DNA of 28,322 bases from a virus: the IMG/VR virus record IMGVR_UViG_3300009609_000048, positions 1-28,322 of that record; one strand, written 5' to 3'. Made by a program: the position numbers and the translations under genes. Below are positions 24,827 through 28,322 of the stretch, piece by piece. The notes under the pieces are model-generated. The model ran no database searches. It was not told the origin of the DNA and worked only from the letters and a program-made list of their open reading frames with translations. How positions within the stretch are numbered: the stretch's first letter is position 1; each line of letters opens with the position of its first letter.

Positions 24827-24842
24827 AGCAGGATCCGTGCCA
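24827..24842 (-). promoter_or_regulatory. Sigma-54 (-24/-12) promoter candidate for the late operon
   Basis: On the minus strand TGGCACG-GATC-CTGCT matches 11 of 12 consensus positions of TGGCACG-N4-TTGCW, with the essential GG-N10-GC spacing intact. Predicted initiation near 24815-24818 would give a leader of about 55 nt before the ATG at 24761, the first gene of the whole leftward block. A sigma-54 promoter needs an ATP-driven activator bound upstream (to the right, toward the AT-rich island). Confidence 0.72.
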
Positions 24843-24963
24843 ATTTCTCAGGATTTCTTCGAAGATCTGAAGATTCTGTCGTTTTTCTTTGGAGGGGGCT
24901 GTCACCGCGGAATGTTAGTAGGGAGAATCGCGCGCGCCCGGGCCCCGTGGGGGGCCGCCCCTT

Positions 24964-24979
24964 AGCAAGAACCATGCCA
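24964..24979 (-). promoter_or_regulatory. Sigma-54 promoter candidate, minus strand, copy 2
   Basis: The minus strand reads TGGCATGGTTCTTGCT: 11 of 12 consensus positions with perfect TTGCT and GG-N10-GC spacing. It is back to back with the plus-strand candidate at 24986, their -24 elements only 6 bp apart and forming part of the CCATGCC/GGCATGG palindrome. It would fire leftward toward the late block about 200 bp away. Confidence 0.65.
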
Positions 24980-24988
24980 CCGGCATGG
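24972..24988. repeat. Palindrome linking two divergent -24 elements
   Basis: CCATGCC (24972-24978) and GGCATGG (24982-24988) are perfect 7-bp inverted repeats with a 3-nt spacer. The arms coincide with the -24 elements of the divergent sigma-54-like promoters at 24964-24979 and 24986-25001. It may be just a consequence of back-to-back promoters, or an operator for a dimer that blocks both. Confidence 0.6.
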
Positions 24989-25001
24989 CACGTAACTTGC
25001 T
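24986..25001 (+). promoter_or_regulatory. Sigma-54 promoter candidate, plus strand, perfect core
   Basis: TGGCACGTAACTTGCT matches every position of the TGGCACG-N4-TTGCW core. Predicted initiation is near 25011-25013, reading rightward into the AT-rich island and, if not terminated, to the plus-strand genes at 25688. Its distance to the next plus-strand candidate is exactly 40 bp. Confidence 0.75.
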
Positions 25002-25025
25002 ATGGCATAACCTATTCCAATAACT

Positions 25026-25041
25026 TGGCACATATCCTGCT
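25026..25041 (+). promoter_or_regulatory. Sigma-54 promoter candidate, plus strand, copy 2
   Basis: TGGCACATATCCTGCT matches 10 of 12 core positions with GG-N10-GC spacing. It faces the minus-strand candidate at 25049-25064, so the two start sites fall inside each other's footprints and simultaneous use is unlikely. Confidence 0.55.
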
Positions 25042-25048
25042 AACCATA

Positions 25049-25064
25049 AGCAATAACCATGCCA
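25049..25064 (-). promoter_or_regulatory. Sigma-54 promoter candidate, minus strand, copy 3
   Basis: The minus strand reads TGGCATGGTTATTGCT, differing by one base from the 16-mer at 24964-24979 (15/16 identity), and matches 11 of 12 core positions. The two form a direct repeat 85 bp apart. Convergent with the plus-strand candidate at 25026-25041. Confidence 0.63.
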
Positions 25065-25102
25065 AGGTTCGCGGGACCGCGATTCCCGGCCGCTGCTCTC
25101 CG

Positions 25103-25117
25103 AGCGCGCTTCGCGCT
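25103..25117. repeat. Small GC hairpin at the left edge of the AT-rich island
   Basis: AGCGCG-CTT-CGCGCT is a perfect 6-bp stem with a 3-nt loop, immediately followed by TATAATG and an alternating GC tract (25125-25137). It marks the abrupt border between GC-rich DNA and the AT-rich island. No T-run follows, so it is not a standard terminator. Confidence 0.45.
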
Positions 25118-25140
25118 ATAATGAACGCGCGCGCGCGGCA

Positions 25141-25410
25141 TCTTAGTACTTACCCGTAAATGACTGGTGGTAAACGGTAACTTAGTATTATTACTATAGT
25201 TATAGATAAGTGTTAGATATGTTATTGTTATTGTTATAGTTATATCTTCTTATTGAGTAAGTTCTCTTTTTACTTATAGTTACATCATACTAGTTTACCC
25301 AATAAACAGTGTAACTTGTTATTCTATAATCTGATAACCCGTAAGCAGATAGCCCGTAGCGTGCTAACCTCTTACGTATGCTATAGTTAATCACTAGTCG
25401 TAAGCTGTCC
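25141..25410. other. AT-rich island with phased TATAGTTA repeats; candidate enhancer or origin
   Basis: This stretch is strikingly AT-rich inside a GC-rich genome and has no gene. TATAGTTA occurs at 25195-25202, 25235-25242, 25275-25282 (exactly 40-bp spacing) and again at 25382-25389. ACCCGTAA-like words occur near 25152 and 25337, and CTTACG/CGTAAG arms flank the fourth copy (25371-25376 and 25399-25404). Iterated short repeats in AT-rich DNA are typical of replication origins; regularly spaced sites upstream of sigma-54 promoters are typical of activator-binding enhancers. Sequence alone does not decide. Confidence 0.65.
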
Positions 25411-25411
25411 C

Positions 25412-25445
25412 GCATTCCGCGTCGTGCAAGTTGCGGAACGCACGA
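25412..25445. repeat. Interleaved alternative hairpins
   Basis: GCATTCCGC (25412-25420) pairs with GCGGAACGC (25433-25441) with one G-T pair. TCGTGC (25422-25427) pairs with GCACGA (25440-25445). The second 3' arm overlaps the first, so the two stems are mutually exclusive, as in an attenuator. The element lies between the AT-rich island and the plus-strand promoter at 25510. Confidence 0.45.
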
Positions 25446-25509
25446 TCGGCCCTTGTAATCACGCGAAACAACCCGATACTCCAGGACATCTTGGGGCATT
25501 CCACGCTAT

Positions 25510-25525
25510 TGGCACGGGACTGGCA
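25510..25525 (+). promoter_or_regulatory. Sigma-54 promoter candidate for rightward genes
   Basis: TGGCACGGGACTGGCA matches 11 of 12 core positions (TGGCA instead of TTGCA) with GG-N10-GC spacing. Predicted initiation is near 25536, about 150 nt before the first rightward ATG (25688). The phased TATAGTTA sites lie about 120-315 bp upstream, the usual distance for a sigma-54 enhancer. Confidence 0.62.
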
Positions 25526-25631
25526 TAGGCACGGTCCGGCCGATCAAGTGGCCGACCCGCTCGAAAGGGCGGATGGTGGCGCAACCCGATAGACGCGCCA
25601 CAGTCCCGCGGTCGGCAGCATCGGGGGACGG

Positions 25632-25665
25632 CCAACATACTGCCCACACCGCGCCATAGCAGCCG
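25632..25665 (+). promoter_or_regulatory. 34-bp leader repeat, copy A
   Basis: Conserved blocks CATACTGCCC and CGCGCCATAGC separated by a variable 4-nt spacer, followed by N-GCCG. It matches copy B at 28 of 34 positions, and four of the six differences are in the spacer. It ends exactly 23 nt before the A of the ATG at 25688. The strict spacing to a start codon suggests a promoter or 5' leader element. No sigma-70 hexamers are evident. Confidence 0.62.
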
Positions 25666-25687
25666 GTCGGGCTGAACGGAGGATGCC

Positions 25688-25990
25688 ATGAGTAGACGCC
25701 AGCGAAGGCGCGCCAAGGCAAGGGTACGGGACGCGTACATACACGGGTACGCTATTCCAAGGTTGGACGCGCCTAAGCCCCGGCCCCAGTATCGCGCCGA
25801 TCGTACGTTCAGGGACGCGCTCCCGGACGTGCCGCGCCCGGTCGCCAAGGGTACGGTCCCAGTCCACGAGGTTATCGTCCTGCAGACGCTGACCGCGCGC
25901 GGGACCGGGGAGCATACCAAGGGCAAGCGCCACATACGCTACCGCGCCGTCTCGCTCTGGCGCGGGACCCGTCTCGCGCCGAAACCGTAG
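25688..25990 (+). CDS. Basic uncharacterised protein, 100 aa, first rightward gene
   Basis: A 100 aa, very Arg-rich protein (MSRRQRRRAKARVRDAYIHG), with a Pro-rich middle (PRLDAPKPRPQYR) and a strand-like C-terminal half (VHEVIVLQTLTARGTG; HIRYRAVSLWRGTRLAPKP). I recognise no family. GGAGG is five bases before the ATG. The charge suggests nucleic-acid or ribosome contact, and its location as first gene after the control region suits an early host-takeover or regulatory protein, but that is inference. Confidence 0.68.
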   Translation: MSRRQRRRAKARVRDAYIHGYAIPRLDAPKPRPQYRADRTFRDALPDVPRPVAKGTVPVHEVIVLQTLTARGTGEHTKGKRHIRYRAVSLWRGTRLAPKP

Positions 25991-25999
25991 GCTTCGGTC

Positions 26000-26033
26000 C
26001 CAGCATACTGCCCGACACGCGCCATAGCTGCCG
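26000..26033 (+). promoter_or_regulatory. 34-bp leader repeat, copy B
   Basis: Second copy of the element at 25632-25665, in the same orientation and 10 bp after the stop of the 100 aa gene. It ends exactly 23 nt before the ATG of the 19 aa micro-ORF at 26056, the same distance as copy A to its ATG. Similarity continues weakly into the 5' leader (a GCT-A/G-AA-like stretch before the ribosome site). Confidence 0.62.
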
Positions 26034-26050
26034 TGCGAGCTAGAAAGGTC

Positions 26051-26080
26051 TTGACATGATGGTATTGCTTGGATTATATT
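26051..26080 (+). promoter_or_regulatory. Possible sigma-70 promoter overlapping the micro-ORF
   Basis: TTGACA (26051-26056) and TATATT (26075-26080) are separated by 18 bp, a good sigma-70-type match that would start near 26087, before the gene at 26131. The same bases also encode the start of the 19 aa micro-ORF, whose hydrophobic codons are T-rich, so the match may be coincidental. Confidence 0.38.
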
Positions 26081-26115
26081 TTGTGGCGTGTTACTGGTAC
26101 CTATTTGACCGTTGA
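26056..26115 (+). CDS. 19 aa hydrophobic micro-ORF
   Basis: ATG-ATG at 26056 opens MMVLLGLYFVACYWYLFDR and stops at 26115. AGAAAGG lies seven bases upstream. The peptide would be a single membrane-inserting helix with a charged C-terminus. Two things argue it is real: a ribosome site, and the 34-bp leader repeat at exactly the distance seen before the 100 aa gene. It could instead be a leader peptide whose translation controls the downstream gene 16 nt later. Function is unknown. Confidence 0.5.
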   Translation: MMVLLGLYFVACYWYLFDR

Positions 26116-26130
26116 CAATGGGGGTAAACT

Positions 26131-26403
26131 ATGAACCTATACCGTATATGCACCGAAGGCGGCGCCGAGAATGAGGAGCGCGCGCTGTACCTTGTTTCCC
26201 AGTACTTCCCCGGATACACGGTGCTACGCGGCAAGGGATTCTGGAAGGGCACGCGCGAGAAATCGCTCGTGATCGAAATAGCCGCGGACGCGATAGACGC
26301 GGACAAGGTTCGAAACATGGCCGACGAGATACGCGCGGTAAATCAGCAAGACTCGGTCTGCATTCAAACCCTAACATGCGAGGTTCACCAATGCACGGGC
26401 TAA
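26131..26403 (+). CDS. Conserved phage-type hypothetical protein, 90 aa
   Basis: A 90 aa protein with the pattern of a small phage family I have seen repeatedly but cannot name: an N-terminal strand, an RALYLVSQYFPGYTVLRGKG segment, the motif GFWKGTREKSLVIEI (36-50) and a closing NMADEIRAVNQQDSVCIQTL region. This resembles an alpha/beta ferredoxin-like fold in which residues around W-K-G-x-R-E-x-S are conserved. GGGGG lies about six bases before the ATG. Overlaps the next gene by 13 nt. The role is unknown; probably an early or replication-accessory protein. Confidence 0.75.
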   Translation: MNLYRICTEGGAENEERALYLVSQYFPGYTVLRGKGFWKGTREKSLVIEIAADAIDADKVRNMADEIRAVNQQDSVCIQTLTCEVHQCTG

Positions 26404-26891
26404 ACACAATCATAGCACTAAATCGGCGCCAGCAAGCGGCACACGACGCGCGAGTTATCGCACGGCCGGCCGCCCCACGGTATGTATCGTACGAGTACGC
26501 GCCGGTGCGTGAACTCGGGCGCGCACTGTATGGAGTAACGGACATGGTACGGTGCGCGCCCGATGATGCCACCGCGTGGACCGTGTACGGCCGCGACGCG
26601 GACGGTCTCGCGAACGCGATTTGTGATTGCCTCGACGAGGCATCGGCCGATTCCGCGGTCGCGCTCCTGAATGCGCTCCTGAAGTTTGGTCCCAGTCTCG
26701 CGCCACCGGCCGTTGATACGGTGCACACGTTCGTGGACGAATTGCGCGACACGTGCGACCTTTACCATGGTGGACGCCAGTTGACCCCGGTCGAGAAACA
26801 GGTACAGCGGTACGCGGAGATACTGCTCGCGATGGTATCGCACGCGGACCTGAATAAACTGGCGCCGGTGTTTCCGCTCGAACGGAGGTAG
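26391..26891 (+). CDS. Uncharacterised helical protein, 166 aa
   Basis: ATG at 26391 is chosen because GAGG lies seven bases upstream (an ATG at 26376 is poorly led). The 166 aa product is mostly helical (LANAICDCLDEASADSAVAL; VHTFVDELRDTCDLYHGGRQ; VEKQVQRYAEILLAMVSHAD). I recognise no family or catalytic motif. It is coupled by overlap to the preceding gene and followed after 3 nt by the 66 aa gene. Confidence 0.72.
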   Translation: MHGLNTIIALNRRQQAAHDARVIARPAAPRYVSYEYAPVRELGRALYGVTDMVRCAPDDATAWTVYGRDADGLANAICDCLDEASADSAVALLNALLKFGPSLAPPAVDTVHTFVDELRDTCDLYHGGRQLTPVEKQVQRYAEILLAMVSHADLNKLAPVFPLERR

Positions 26892-26894
26892 GAC

Positions 26895-27095
26895 ATGAAG
26901 ACGGAAAAAATCGGGTTTTATGTCTTCGAGCGCGCCGGCCGCGAGCGCGCCATGGGGCCCCAAGTGTTTGATTCGTACGAAGACGCAATGGCCGTGAAAC
27001 TCCCGCCGGGAAAACTGTATTGGGTGCACGCGCCGTTTTTCGATGAGTGCGACGAGGTTGATGAAATTGTTGCGGAAGGAAAGAGGTCATTTTGA
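26895..27095 (+). CDS. Uncharacterised small protein, 66 aa
   Basis: A 66 aa protein starting at 26895 after GGAGG (six bases). Composition alternates strands and charged loops (IGFYVFERAGRERAMGPQVF; PPGKLYWVHAPFFDECDEVD). I do not recognise it. The stop overlaps the next ATG (TGATG). Perhaps an early regulator or inhibitor, with no sequence proof. Confidence 0.7.
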   Translation: MKTEKIGFYVFERAGRERAMGPQVFDSYEDAMAVKLPPGKLYWVHAPFFDECDEVDEIVAEGKRSF

Positions 27096-27262
27096 TGGAC
27101 GACGAACACTATTCGCCAGCGTGTACCCAGTGCGGCAGCGAGGGTACGTACATGGGCGACCTTGGGTATCTGTCGCATTACCGCTGCCACGCGTGCGGCT
27201 GGGTGTATAGTGCGAGGGAGGCACTCGACCATGATGAAAACATGGAGCGCGAGACCCGGTGA
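27095..27262 (+). CDS. Zinc-ribbon protein, 55 aa
   Basis: A 55 aa protein beginning at the ATG that overlaps the previous stop (TGATG). Four cysteines form two knuckles, CTQC (10-13) and CHAC (31-34), giving C-x2-C-x17-C-x2-C, the spacing of a small zinc ribbon. The Y-x-C-x-x-C-G-W-V-Y region resembles ribbon domains of transcription factors and rubredoxin-like proteins. AGAGG lies eight bases upstream. It probably binds one zinc ion; whether it contacts DNA, RNA or protein is not visible. Confidence 0.75.
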   Translation: MDDEHYSPACTQCGSEGTYMGDLGYLSHYRCHACGWVYSAREALDHDENMERETR

Positions 27263-27416
27263 CAGGTACCTTGTCACGGGCGTGACTGTGGAAGGCAAAC
27301 GGTTCCGGATCGTGTGCGACACGTGGTGGCACGCGTGCGGAATCAATCTCTATCGCGGGAGCAGGTGGCTACTACGCGACGGGCGGCGCGCCCTGATTGC
27401 GCGCGTGTACAACTAA
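27231..27416 (+). CDS. Uncharacterised small protein, 61 aa
   Basis: ATG-ATG at 27231 preceded by GGGAGG (nine bases) inside the zinc-ribbon gene, overlapping it by 32 nt. The 61 aa product is beta-rich and basic (DRYLVTGVTVEGKRFRIVCD; TWWHACGINLYRGSRWLLRD; GRRALIARVYN). The pattern is like small SH3-like beta-barrel proteins common in phages, but I cannot name a family. Stop 14 nt before the DUF932 gene. Confidence 0.7.
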   Translation: MMKTWSARPGDRYLVTGVTVEGKRFRIVCDTWWHACGINLYRGSRWLLRDGRRALIARVYN

Positions 27417-27430
27417 CGGGAGGTTTTCCT

Positions 27431-28258
27431 ATGTTGACCAAGCACAAAGTGTTCGATGGTAAGCTGGTGCACGCGTGGACCGAGCCCGCGTACCGCGAGA
27501 CTACGCGCCCCGATACGCGCGCGAAACAGTACGAGGGTACAAATCACCGGTTCGTCGTGGACGAGCGCGACGATATTGTCGGCACGGTCTCGGACCAGTA
27601 CACGCTGGTGCGGAACGCGGACGTGATCGCGGCGCTCGACCTGGCCGCGGGTGAGCGGAATCTTGCGCTCGACCCCACCAAGGCCGCGTACCGGAACGGG
27701 CGCAGTTTTTACGAGGTGAAGGTCCCGGGCTTCGGGTACCGGGTGAGCGGCGATCCCAGCGGGATGGTGCCGAGCATCATCGTGCGCAACGACTACCGGG
27801 GGGGCGGTGGGCTCAAGATTCAGGGTGGAATCTTCAGGCTCGCGTGCACCAATGGACTGGTCGTGGGTGATATCGCGTACTTCACGAACCAGCGCCACGT
27901 GGGCCAGATCGACGTGATCGGGTTCTTCCGCGACGCCCTGTCCCGGATGGAGGAAAAGATCGAGGTCAACCGGCTCCTGGCCGAGGCTATGACGCGGGTC
28001 AGGCCCGTGCCCGAAGTGGTCGAGGCGATCATCGCCGACACCGCGGACCGGTACCGTGCCGACTGGGACCGCGCGCTTCGCGAGAACGTGGCCGAGATCG
28101 GCGACAACATGTGGGCCGTGGCGCAGGCGGTTTCGGAACTGTCAACGCACCGGATGCAGACCCGCGCAACGGGCGACGCCCGGACCGAGTACAACATGGG
28201 CGCGGACACCTGGGCCACGCGCCAGTGGGATCGGATCGCGGCCCTGGTCGGGGCGTAG
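27431..28258 (+). CDS. DUF932 family protein, 275 aa
   Basis: A 275 aa protein matching the DUF932 family (phage/plasmid-related proteins of unknown function). Features: KHKVFDGKLVHAWTEPAYRE at the start, VVDERDDIVGTVSDQYTLVR (about 42-61) giving the typical V-S-x-x-Y-x-L-V-x-N block, SIIVRNDYRGGGGLKIQGGI (about 115-134), and FRLACTNGLVVG, the strongest DUF932-like motif (about 135-146). The C-terminal third is helical. GGGAGG lies seven bases before the chosen ATG; a longer frame to 27314 has no ribosome site and overlaps the preceding gene. DUF932 genes are frequent in early or accessory phage regions. Confidence 0.82.
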   Translation: MLTKHKVFDGKLVHAWTEPAYRETTRPDTRAKQYEGTNHRFVVDERDDIVGTVSDQYTLVRNADVIAALDLAAGERNLALDPTKAAYRNGRSFYEVKVPGFGYRVSGDPSGMVPSIIVRNDYRGGGGLKIQGGIFRLACTNGLVVGDIAYFTNQRHVGQIDVIGFFRDALSRMEEKIEVNRLLAEAMTRVRPVPEVVEAIIADTADRYRADWDRALRENVAEIGDNMWAVAQAVSELSTHRMQTRATGDARTEYNMGADTWATRQWDRIAALVGA

Positions 28259-28270
28259 GAGGTTATAACA

Positions 28271-28322
28271 ATGGAGATTCACGAGGGTTATCGGGCCGGC
28301 TGCGCGTGCGCGCGTTGTGTAA
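28271..28322 (+). CDS. Start of a Cys-rich small protein, cut by window edge
   Basis: ATG at 28271 preceded by GGAGG (eight bases); 17 residues are visible, MEIHEGYRAGCACARCV, with a C-x-C-x-x-C motif. It is open to the edge, so identity and length are unknown. The spacing and the strong ribosome site make it a likely continuation of the rightward operon and perhaps another zinc-binding protein. Confidence 0.6.
   Translation, partial: MEIHEGYRAGCACARCV

Larger units (their letters stand above)
24762..25687. promoter_or_regulatory. Divergent intergenic control region
   Basis: About 0.93 kb separates the first leftward gene from the first rightward gene. Frames that cross it lack ribosome sites and recognisable products, so I see no gene. 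It contains six sigma-54-like sites (three per strand), an AT-rich island with 40-bp-phased octamers, several hairpins and the first copy of the 34-bp leader repeat. It probably combines promoter control with a replication or enhancer function; the latter is inference. Confidence 0.75.

Noticed and set aside
24762-24905. Upstream extension of the 83 aa gene to give 131 aa
   Set aside because: The extension has no ribosome site and would place the sigma-54-like promoter at 24827 inside the gene; the ATG at 24761 has AGAAGG upstream.
25117-25122. Perfect TATAAT -10 box
   Set aside because: No acceptable -35 hexamer 16-19 bp upstream; the box is part of the edge of a hairpin at the AT-rich border.
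24620-25159. Plus-strand frame of 179 codons crossing the control region
   Set aside because: No ribosome site, no recognisable composition, overlaps the first leftward gene and four sigma-54-like sites, and runs from GC-rich into AT-rich DNA.
25481-25500. Extra GG-N10-GC match near TTGGGGCATTCCACGC
   Set aside because: Only the two dinucleotides fit; the TGGCAC and TTGC contexts are missing, so it is expected by chance.
25583-25613. Possible third copy of the 34-bp leader repeat
   Set aside because: Only the GACGCGCCACAG part resembles it; the spacing and the CATACTGCCC half are missing and no start codon follows at 23 nt.
25459-25935. Minus-strand frame of 158 codons opposite the 100 aa gene
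   Set aside because: No ribosome site, antisense composition, and it overlaps the leader repeat and the plus-strand promoter candidate.
1-28322. tRNA genes, CRISPR arrays, insertion sequences and attachment sites
   Set aside because: I searched by eye on both strands and saw no cloverleaf, no regular repeat-spacer array, no transposase or integrase and no tRNA-end repeat.

Overview
The window is a high-GC, short-tailed (podovirus-like) tailed-phage genome or prophage segment with two divergent gene blocks. Evidence for a short tail: a P22-like large portal, a head-to-tail adaptor, a gp10-like nozzle protein, parallel beta-helix tailspike proteins and a run of internal (ejection-type) virion proteins, and no tape-measure, tail-tube or sheath gene. 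The host cannot be named from the sequence. High GC, a DUF11 domain in a tail protein and sigma-54 promoters suggest a GC-rich Gram-negative or planctomycete-like host, but that is inference.

Leftward (minus) block, 24761 down to 1 and beyond the left edge: about 30 tightly packed late genes. In transcription order: two small leader genes (83 aa, then a tandem HicB-like 136 aa protein), a 45 aa membrane protein, a glycine-rich fibre, two small proteins, terminase small and large subunits, portal, three tiny proteins, scaffold, two structural proteins, major capsid protein, a 150 aa structural protein, a hairpin, a glycosyltransferase with an overlapping DUF6496 gene, a 56 aa protein, a beta-helix/DUF11 tail protein, a 143 aa AT-richer gene, adaptor, nozzle, tailspike, a GNAT-like protein and three internal virion proteins. 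The last of these is open to the left edge. Many junctions are TAATG or TAGTG stop-start overlaps, implying translational coupling.

Control region, 24762-25687: no convincing gene. It holds six close matches to the sigma-54 (-24/-12) promoter consensus TGGCACG-N4-TTGCW, three on each strand. One (24827-24842, minus) lies about 55 nt before the first late gene. Four are packed into 101 bp (24964-25064). One (25510-25525, plus) precedes the rightward genes. Between them is an AT-rich island (about 25141-25410) with the octamer TATAGTTA repeated at exactly 40-bp spacing, a candidate enhancer or replication origin. I regard this divergent sigma-54 switch as the main novelty of the window.

Rightward (plus) block, 25688 to the right edge: small, mostly unrecognised early-type genes. 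These are a basic 100 aa protein, a 19 aa hydrophobic micro-ORF, a 90 aa phage-type protein, a 166 aa helical protein, a 66 aa protein, a 55 aa zinc ribbon, a 61 aa protein, a DUF932 protein and the start of a Cys-rich protein. A 34-bp element occurs at exactly the same distance before the first two start codons, so it is probably a shared leader or promoter element.

No tRNA, CRISPR, integrase, polymerase, endolysin or sigma-54 activator is visible here; those functions must lie outside the window or in the host.
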